Shown here in pieces: positions 59,133-64,000 of a DNA stretch of 64,000 nucleotides. The first letter of the stretch is position 1. Every line of letters begins with the position of its first letter. This stretch comes from RDXT01 sp033765305. Its GTDB lineage: Bacteria > Bacteroidota > Bacteroidia > J057. Made by a program: the position numbers and the translations under genes. The notes under the pieces were generated by a model. The model saw only the letters and a list, made by a program, of their open reading frames with translations. It searched no databases and had not been told where the DNA came from. The DNA is taken from positions 1 to 64,000 of the forward strand of contig JANRID010000018.1 of the NCBI GenBank assembly GCA_033765305.1, given 5' to 3'.

Positions 59133-60478
59133 TATTCGATCCAGTGTTGGAGTGCATTGTAGCACTCGGTAGGCTTGAGGTCAATATAGATATTTTTCTT
59201 CGCGGAGCGCAACCACTTCTCGAAAATCTCTGCCTGTTTGGCTTCCACGGCTGCGTTCCGGATCTTTTGGTAGTCATCCTTGAGATTCGGCTTGTGGGGG
59301 GGAATCCGGTTTTTGAGCAGGATGACGTGGAAGGCACGGGTGCCGTCGGGCATGAGCAGCTCCATCGGCTTGGAGATCTGGCCGGGCTTCATGTCTTCGA
59401 TCTTGAAGTACATGTCGGCGTCGAGGTTATCGAGGGGCACGCGCAGGTCGCCGGTCTGCGGATCGGTATAGCAGCCGCCGCAGTGCTTGGTGCGCCGGTC
59501 GGAGGAGTACTCCATGGCCGCCTCCTCGAAGGTCAGCGAATCGGCCGCAATCAGCTTGAGAAGCTTATTGAGCGAGTCGATGGCGACTGCGTCGCCGTTG
59601 GCGCTGGCGGAAAGGCGCTTGAGGATGTGCGCTGCATGCACCCGCTCGCCGCGCCGCTCGATCAGCTTGACGATGTGATAGCCAAACTCGGTGCGGAACG
59701 GCTGCGACACGTCGCCGGGGCGCATCTGATAGACCACCTCCTCGAATTCAGGCACCATATCGCCGCGCCCGAACCAGCCCAGGTCGCCCTGGCGGGCGCG
59801 GCCGCCCGGCTCGTCGGTGTTCTTCGAGGCCAGCTCGCCGAAGTCCGCCTTCTGCTCCAGCACCTGCTTGCGCAGGTCGCCGAGAAGCTGCTTGGCGCGG
59901 TCCTCGCTTTCTTTGGAGACGGGCGGCACGACGACGATGTGGTTCAGCTGCACCTCCGCCGGAAAGAGCGGCAGGCTGTCTTCAGGGATGTTGCGGAAAA
60001 ACTGCTTGACTTCCGACGGGGAAATGTCTGCCTTTTCGAGCAGCGTCCCCCGCTGGCGGTCCACCAGCAGCTCATTGCGGATCTCCTCGCGGATGTCTTC
60101 GCGGAACTGCGGCAGCGTCTTGCCGTAGATGCGCTCGAATTCCGAACGGTCGATCTTCTGCAGGATCACGCTCACCCGCCGGTCGATCTCGCTGTCCACC
60201 TGGCCTTCGTCCACGGTCAGGCTGTCCTGCCGGGCCTTGTCGAGGAGGAGCTTGGAGATGATGAAATTTTCCAGCACCTGGCAGCGCAGGGAGCCGTCGT
60301 CGGGGGTGCCCTGAAGCCGGAGGAAGTGGTACTGGTTGTCCACATCCGACTGCAGGATGACCTCCTCGCCGATGACAGCCACGATGCGGTCCAGCGTCTG
60401 GGGTGAAGGTTGTGCCTGCAGCAGGTGCAGGCTGGCGGCGCAGAAGGCCGCTGTCAGCAGAATCTGGTAGTTCTTCAT
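59132..60478 (-). CDS. SurA-like peptidyl-prolyl isomerase/chaperone
   Basis: 448 residues with signal peptide (LLTAAFCAASLHLLQAQ). N-terminal SurA-type domain (LDRIVAVIGEEVILQSDVDNQ), then two parvulin PPIase domains: VQLNHIVVVPPVSKES, then WFGRGDMVPEFEEVVYQMRPGDVSQPFRTEFGYHIVKLIERRGERVHAAHILK, in which the second ends in a C-terminal helix. SurA escorts outer-membrane proteins through the periplasm. Start overlaps the previous gene stop by four bases (ATGA), and the stop codon overlaps the moxR start. Confidence 0.92.
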
Positions 60479-61389
60479 TCCCCAATGCGGATTTTGCCGG
60501 CAGCCTGCGCTTCGCGCACGAGACCGGCCTTGTGTTGTTCAACGTATGCCTGCACACGCTGGTTGCGCAGGATCCCGGCGATCCGGTCGCGGCACAAGGC
60601 CAGCGGCATGGGACTGCCAGCCTTCACCACTTCCTGCATGCAGAATATATGCTGCCATGCGGTGCTGTCGGTCCGGGTGGTGTAAGGGTACGGCGTTCCG
60701 GCGCTGGCGTTCCGGATATTGCCGGGAAAGCCGGCCCCGATCCGGTCCAGCTCCCGGTCGTCGATGTAGCTGCTATCCAGCCGGAATTCTTCGGCATGGG
60801 TCTGTGCCCACCCTGCGAGTTCCTGGAGGGCAGCCGCATCGGGGTTGCGCATCAGGCTCACAATGCGGAACTGGTTGGGCTTGCTGGTCTTCACGTAGAG
60901 GCAGCGGTAGTAATTGGCATCTGCGGTGAAGCGGACCCGTTCCTGCTCGTAGAGGCTGCGGATATCGGCTTCGCCGGGCTCGAAGCGGGCTGCGTTCTGG
61001 CTGGCCAGCCGCTTGAAGTAGGCTTCTTCCGCGAGCCGGAGGCGGTACAGGTCCAGGTCGTGCTGCAGCTCGGCATCCAGATCCGGAATCTGGAGGGCCG
61101 CTTTTTCTGCTACGGCGCGCAGCGCCGTCCATTGGCTGATATACTCGGCGGCCAGACGGGCGCTGTCTGCGCCCTGCACGCTGTCGGGCAGGAAGTGATC
61201 CACCTCCGCCCGCAGCAGCTTCTGGCCCGCGTAGCTGGCCACCACATCGTCGCCCGCAGGCTGGCGCGAGCATGCACTGAGCAGGATCATCCATACCCAG
61301 ACGCCGGCAGCCCCCCAAAGGTTGGCTGCCGCGCGCGCACCGGTCTGCCGGTGCCGCTTACTGATAGAGGCGGTCGAATACCTTTTCAT
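60475..61389 (-). CDS. SurA N-terminal-like lipoprotein, possible PPIase-like chaperone
   Basis: 304 residues. An N-terminal signal of the lipoprotein type (MILLSACSRQ) is present, but the start ATG at 61389 gives a long N-terminus; 61290 would be a short alternative. The body resembles the chaperone part of SurA/PpiD (VVASYAGQKLLRAEVDHFLPD, EEAYFKRLASQNAARF, DIRSLYEQERVRF) with an alpha-helical middle and an end IAGILRNQRVQAYVEQH like the SurA C-terminal helix. No parvulin domain is clearly complete. It lies between two PPIase genes, overlapping both ends, so co-translated. Confidence 0.7.
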   Translation of the reverse strand: MKRYSTASISKRHRQTGARAAANLWGAAGVWVWMILLSACSRQPAGDDVVASYAGQKLLRAEVDHFLPDSVQGADSARLAAEYISQWTALRAVAEKAALQIPDLDAELQHDLDLYRLRLAEEAYFKRLASQNAARFEPGEADIRSLYEQERVRFTADANYYRCLYVKTSKPNQFRIVSLMRNPDAAALQELAGWAQTHAEEFRLDSSYIDDRELDRIGAGFPGNIRNASAGTPYPYTTRTDSTAWQHIFCMQEVVKAGSPMPLALCRDRIAGILRNQRVQAYVEQHKAGLVREAQAAGKIRIGE

Positions 61390-63349
61390 TCACCTTCACC
61401 GGGTATTTGCCGGCCAGTTCGTCCAGCCATTGTTTCTCCAGATAATCCTGATAGCGGGTAATGCACTCGGAGCGCGCCTTGTCGAAAGGCTTGATGCCTG
61501 CCGGATAGCTGGCCTGCACCTCGATGATGCGGTGCATGCCGTTTTCGGCCATCGGGGCCGAGCGGTAGCCGGCCGGCTTGCCGAAGAAGGAAGCATCCAG
61601 CCCTGCATCTCCGCGCTCGTAGCTCTGGTTGGTGATGCGCAGGCGCAGCGCCGAGGTCTGGTTGATCACAGAGTCGATGTACGCGTCCGGGCGGCCTTCG
61701 GCCAGCAGCGCCGCCACCTGGGTGATGGCCTCCTCGCCGTCGCTGCGGTATTCTTTCACATCGACCATTTCATCTGCCTGAAATTCAGCCTGATGCGCCA
61801 GGTAATACGCCCGGAGCCCGGCGGTGTCCTCGACCGCTTTTTTCCAGACTTTCTGCTCCATCAGCGTGAAGAGCAGGATGCCGTCGTGGTATTCTTCGAG
61901 CAGGTAGCGGAACTCCGGATTCTTCTCCGGCAGGCGGGCTTCTTCGTACTCCAGCAGCTGCTGCTCGATATAGGTATTGACAAACTGATCGGCAGCCTGC
62001 TCGGCGGTAAGGCGCTGGTTGCGGGGGCGGGCACTCTGGTAGTAGGCGACGAAATCGCTGAGGCTCCGGGTCAGGGAACTGCCCAGGGAGAACAGGGGGC
62101 GGGCATAGAGCGCCTGCTGGGCCGAGTCGGGCTTCCAGGCCCCGCGGGCAAAGTCGGCATTCAGCGTCGCCTTGAATGCAGCGAGGCTGGCTTCGTCGAG
62201 CGAGAAGGCATTTTCGCGCTTGATCTTGGCGATGAGGGCGCTGCGCGAAAGCTGGGAGCGGCTGTCGCGCGCGATTTTCTGCTTGAGTGCCGGCTTGGCC
62301 TCCTCGAAGCTGCCCAGGGTTTCCACTTCGGTCACCTTGAGGATATGCCAGCCGAAAGAGGTCTGGAAGGGTTCGGAAAACGCTCCTTTGCCTAGGCGCA
62401 TCTTGAGGCTTTCCATTTCCGGCAGCAGACGGCCGGAACCCAGGTCGCCGCCTTTGGAGGCCGAGCCGGGGTCGTCTGAGTACTGGGCAGCCAGCGCGGC
62501 GAAGTCTTCGCCGTTGTTGAGGCGCTGGTAGATCTCATTGATTTTGCTGCGGGCCTGATCCTCGGTTTTGGCGCTGTAGCGGTCGCCCACGCGGATGATG
62601 ATGTGCGCGGCGCGGCGGGCGCCTTCGTTTTTCACCTTTTCATTGACCCGCACGAGGTGGTATCCGAAGCGGGTGCGCACCGGCATGGAAATCTGCCCGG
62701 GCTCGGTGGTATAGGCTGCATTCTCGAAGGGATAGACCATGTCGAACACCGAGAAAAAGCCCAGTTCGCCTTCATTGCTGCGGGCGGAAGGGTCGGCCGA
62801 ATACTGCGCAGCCATGTAGTTGAACGGCTTGCCGCCTTTCAGCACGGAGTCGCGGTAGGCCAGCGCCAGCTGGTAGGCGCGCAGGGTGTCGGCCGGGGGA
62901 GCATCTTCGCTTACGCTGATCAGGATATGGGCCGCATTCACCAGGTAGCCGGAGCGCTCGTAGGCCTCCTGCACCAGCCGGTCTTCGACCTCGCGGGACG
63001 AAAGATAGGGCTGCACGAGCTGCTTGCGGTAGGTATTGAATTCCTGCTCGAAGGCGGCGGTGGTGTCGAGCCCCAGGGCGACGGCTTCGAATACCTTGCG
63101 TTTGAAGTTGATATAGAGATCGAGATACTCGCGGTACTGCTCCGGGGTGTGCCGTGCTGCGGCTTCCGGACCGCCGTTATTTTTGGCATAGACCCGCTCA
63201 AACTCCGATTTGCGGACCAGTCCCTGGCTGAACTCCAGCAGCGCTGGATCTTTCCTGCCCGAACTGCCTGCCTGCTTAGCGGTGTTGCAGGCAAACAGGG
63301 CCATCAGGGCCATGCCCAGCATGCAATTCCGTAAGATGATGCGATTCAT
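61358..63349 (-). CDS. PpiD/SurA-like lipoprotein with two parvulin domains
   Basis: 663 residues. Lipobox ALFACNT in the N-terminal 25 residues. Helical region FSQGLVRKSEFERVYAKN, two parvulin PPIase domains (AAHILISVSEDAPPAD... GELGFFSVFDMVYPFENAAYTTEPGQISMPVRTRFGYHLVRV and AAHIIIRVGDRYSAKT... GGDLGSGRLLPEMESLKMRLGKGAFSEPFQTSFGWHILKV), then a long helical C-terminal tail. It should help fold outer-membrane or secreted proteins. First gene of the four-gene chaperone-moxR operon (63349 to 58152). Confidence 0.9.
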   Translation of the reverse strand: MNRIILRNCMLGMALMALFACNTAKQAGSSGRKDPALLEFSQGLVRKSEFERVYAKNNGGPEAAARHTPEQYREYLDLYINFKRKVFEAVALGLDTTAAFEQEFNTYRKQLVQPYLSSREVEDRLVQEAYERSGYLVNAAHILISVSEDAPPADTLRAYQLALAYRDSVLKGGKPFNYMAAQYSADPSARSNEGELGFFSVFDMVYPFENAAYTTEPGQISMPVRTRFGYHLVRVNEKVKNEGARRAAHIIIRVGDRYSAKTEDQARSKINEIYQRLNNGEDFAALAAQYSDDPGSASKGGDLGSGRLLPEMESLKMRLGKGAFSEPFQTSFGWHILKVTEVETLGSFEEAKPALKQKIARDSRSQLSRSALIAKIKRENAFSLDEASLAAFKATLNADFARGAWKPDSAQQALYARPLFSLGSSLTRSLSDFVAYYQSARPRNQRLTAEQAADQFVNTYIEQQLLEYEEARLPEKNPEFRYLLEEYHDGILLFTLMEQKVWKKAVEDTAGLRAYYLAHQAEFQADEMVDVKEYRSDGEEAITQVAALLAEGRPDAYIDSVINQTSALRLRITNQSYERGDAGLDASFFGKPAGYRSAPMAENGMHRIIEVQASYPAGIKPFDKARSECITRYQDYLEKQWLDELAGKYPVKVNEKVFDRLYQ

Positions 63350-63433
63350 ATTGCTCCGTTTTTATAGGGACGGGCAAATTTACACATCTGAAATGGATTT
63401 CCAGCATAGCGGCCTGCAGCAAGATCGCGCAGG

Positions 63434-63877
63434 TCAGGGGGCGGTGGACGGGCGGGGGGCCGGGTCGTCGGTAATGCGCTTGCCGAGCTTATACACGTAG
63501 TAATCTTCCCCCTGCTCCACCTGAATTTCATCCATGATGTGATGGATGAGGTTGATGCCCAGGCCGCCTTTGCCGCGCCGCTGCACGATGTGATGGACAT
63601 CCTCCGGCTGGTAGCGGTCGATGGGGAATCCCTGGCCGCTGTCCCGGATCTCGGCGTATACTACATCGCCTTTGCGGTACATGCTCACCTCGAGGACGGA
63701 ATAGCCGTCGCACTGGTGCTGGTGAATCATGCAGTTGGCGCAGGCCTCGTCGATGGCCAGCACGATCTGATGGGAAACCGGTTCGCCGACCTGCATCTGC
63801 GCCAGCTGCTCCCGGGCGAAGTCCCGGATGGCAGCGAGCTGCGATTTGCTGCAACGGACCTGGAGATAGGCTTTCAT
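63434..63877 (-). CDS. rsbW: RsbW-like anti-sigma factor (HATPase_c_2)
   Basis: 147 residues. N-box EACANCMIHQH, G1 RDSGQGFPIDRY and G2 GKGGLGINLIHHIMD of the GHKL ATPase/kinase family. RsbW-type proteins bind a sigma factor or phosphorylate an STAS partner. The start overlaps the STAS-protein stop by four bases, forming the usual partner-switch pair. No sigma factor is in the window. Confidence 0.88.
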   Translation of the reverse strand: MKAYLQVRCSKSQLAAIRDFAREQLAQMQVGEPVSHQIVLAIDEACANCMIHQHQCDGYSVLEVSMYRKGDVVYAEIRDSGQGFPIDRYQPEDVHHIVQRRGKGGLGINLIHHIMDEIQVEQGEDYYVYKLGKRITDDPAPRPSTAP

Positions 63878-64000
63878 GGTTTGGCTGCGAACAATTGATC
63901 ATCCTGCGGCGCGGCATCGGTCAGGACCAGATGGTCCAGCTTATCGAGCCCCAGAATCTGAAATACATCGCGCACGTTGTCGGCGAGCCCCGATACGACG
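63874..64000 (-). CDS. STAS-domain anti-anti-sigma factor, C-terminal part (cut by window)
   Basis: The last 41 codons are inside the window, ending in TGA at 63874-63876. The peptide SGLADNVRDVFQILGLDKLDHLVLTD is typical for the end of an STAS domain, the phosphorylated anti-sigma antagonist (SpoIIAA/RsbV-like). The phosphoserine and N-terminus are outside the window. Confidence 0.8.
   Translation of the reverse strand, partial: VVSGLADNVRDVFQILGLDKLDHLVLTDAAPQDDQLFAAKP

Overview
The window looks like a chromosome segment of a GC-rich member of the Bacteroidota, probably a Saprospiria/Lewinella-like lineage (inference). The support is: three proteins with a Por-type (T9SS) C-terminal sorting domain (near 30.9, 32.7 and 42.6 kb), a Y_Y_Y/reg_prop sensor kinase with a LytTR regulator, many lipoproteins, a KdsC phosphatase, and candidate Bacteroidota -7 promoter elements (TAnnTTTG). 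No rRNA, tRNA, insertion sequence, prophage or CRISPR array was seen. Gene density is high, with many convergent pairs separated by 0-8 bases and many ATGA-type overlaps.

Layout. 0-7.2 kb: tail of a PD-(D/E)XK protein, DUF4382 lipoprotein, HTH-KdsC fusion, lytic transglycosylase, TauE/SafE permease, CorA, TerC, carotene hydroxylase. 7.3-16.7 kb: a carboxylate utilisation block with a propionyl/acetyl-CoA synthetase divergent from an outer-membrane porin, an MFS carboxylate:H+ symporter, two small membrane proteins, a symporter-histidine kinase (CbrA/CrbS type) and a receiver-only response regulator. 16.7-18.7 kb: intradiol-dioxygenase-like lipoprotein, LRR protein, nitrilase. 18.8-21.1 kb: a PaeR7I/XhoI-type restriction-modification pair whose nuclease gene carries a frameshift. 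21.3-28.3 kb: ordinary metabolism (class-III aminotransferase, ACC-deaminase-like enzyme, phosphoglucosamine mutase, DUF3822-like protein, SucD) and two beta-barrel proteins. 28.3-45.6 kb: lipoproteins, T9SS cargo, a long helical protein, a sensor kinase / Vat acetyltransferase / LytTR operon, an S41 protease-CBM48 fusion with a serine hydrolase, and an SdpR/SdpI pair. 45.7-48.7 kb: a visibly less GC-rich two-gene island of an alpha/beta-hydrolase and a patatin-like phospholipase. 48.7-64 kb: DUF58-TPR operon, ArsR regulator, ABC exporter, a giant cell-wall hydrolase, a COQ7-like ferritin-fold protein, MoxR, three SurA/PpiD-like chaperone genes and an RsbW/STAS anti-sigma pair cut by the window end.

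The most unusual items are: (1) the hydrolase-patatin island, a possible undescribed membrane-attacking module; (2) the Vat acetyltransferase inside a two-component operon; (3) the HTH-KdsC fusion; (4) the frameshifted PaeR7I nuclease next to an intact methylase; (5) the COQ7-like protein with one altered metal ligand; (6) the SdpR operator candidate that abuts a TTG start codon; (7) the SLT-amidase-CUB-FN3-CUB-lectin giant. All functions are read from protein sequence by eye; no database search was run.
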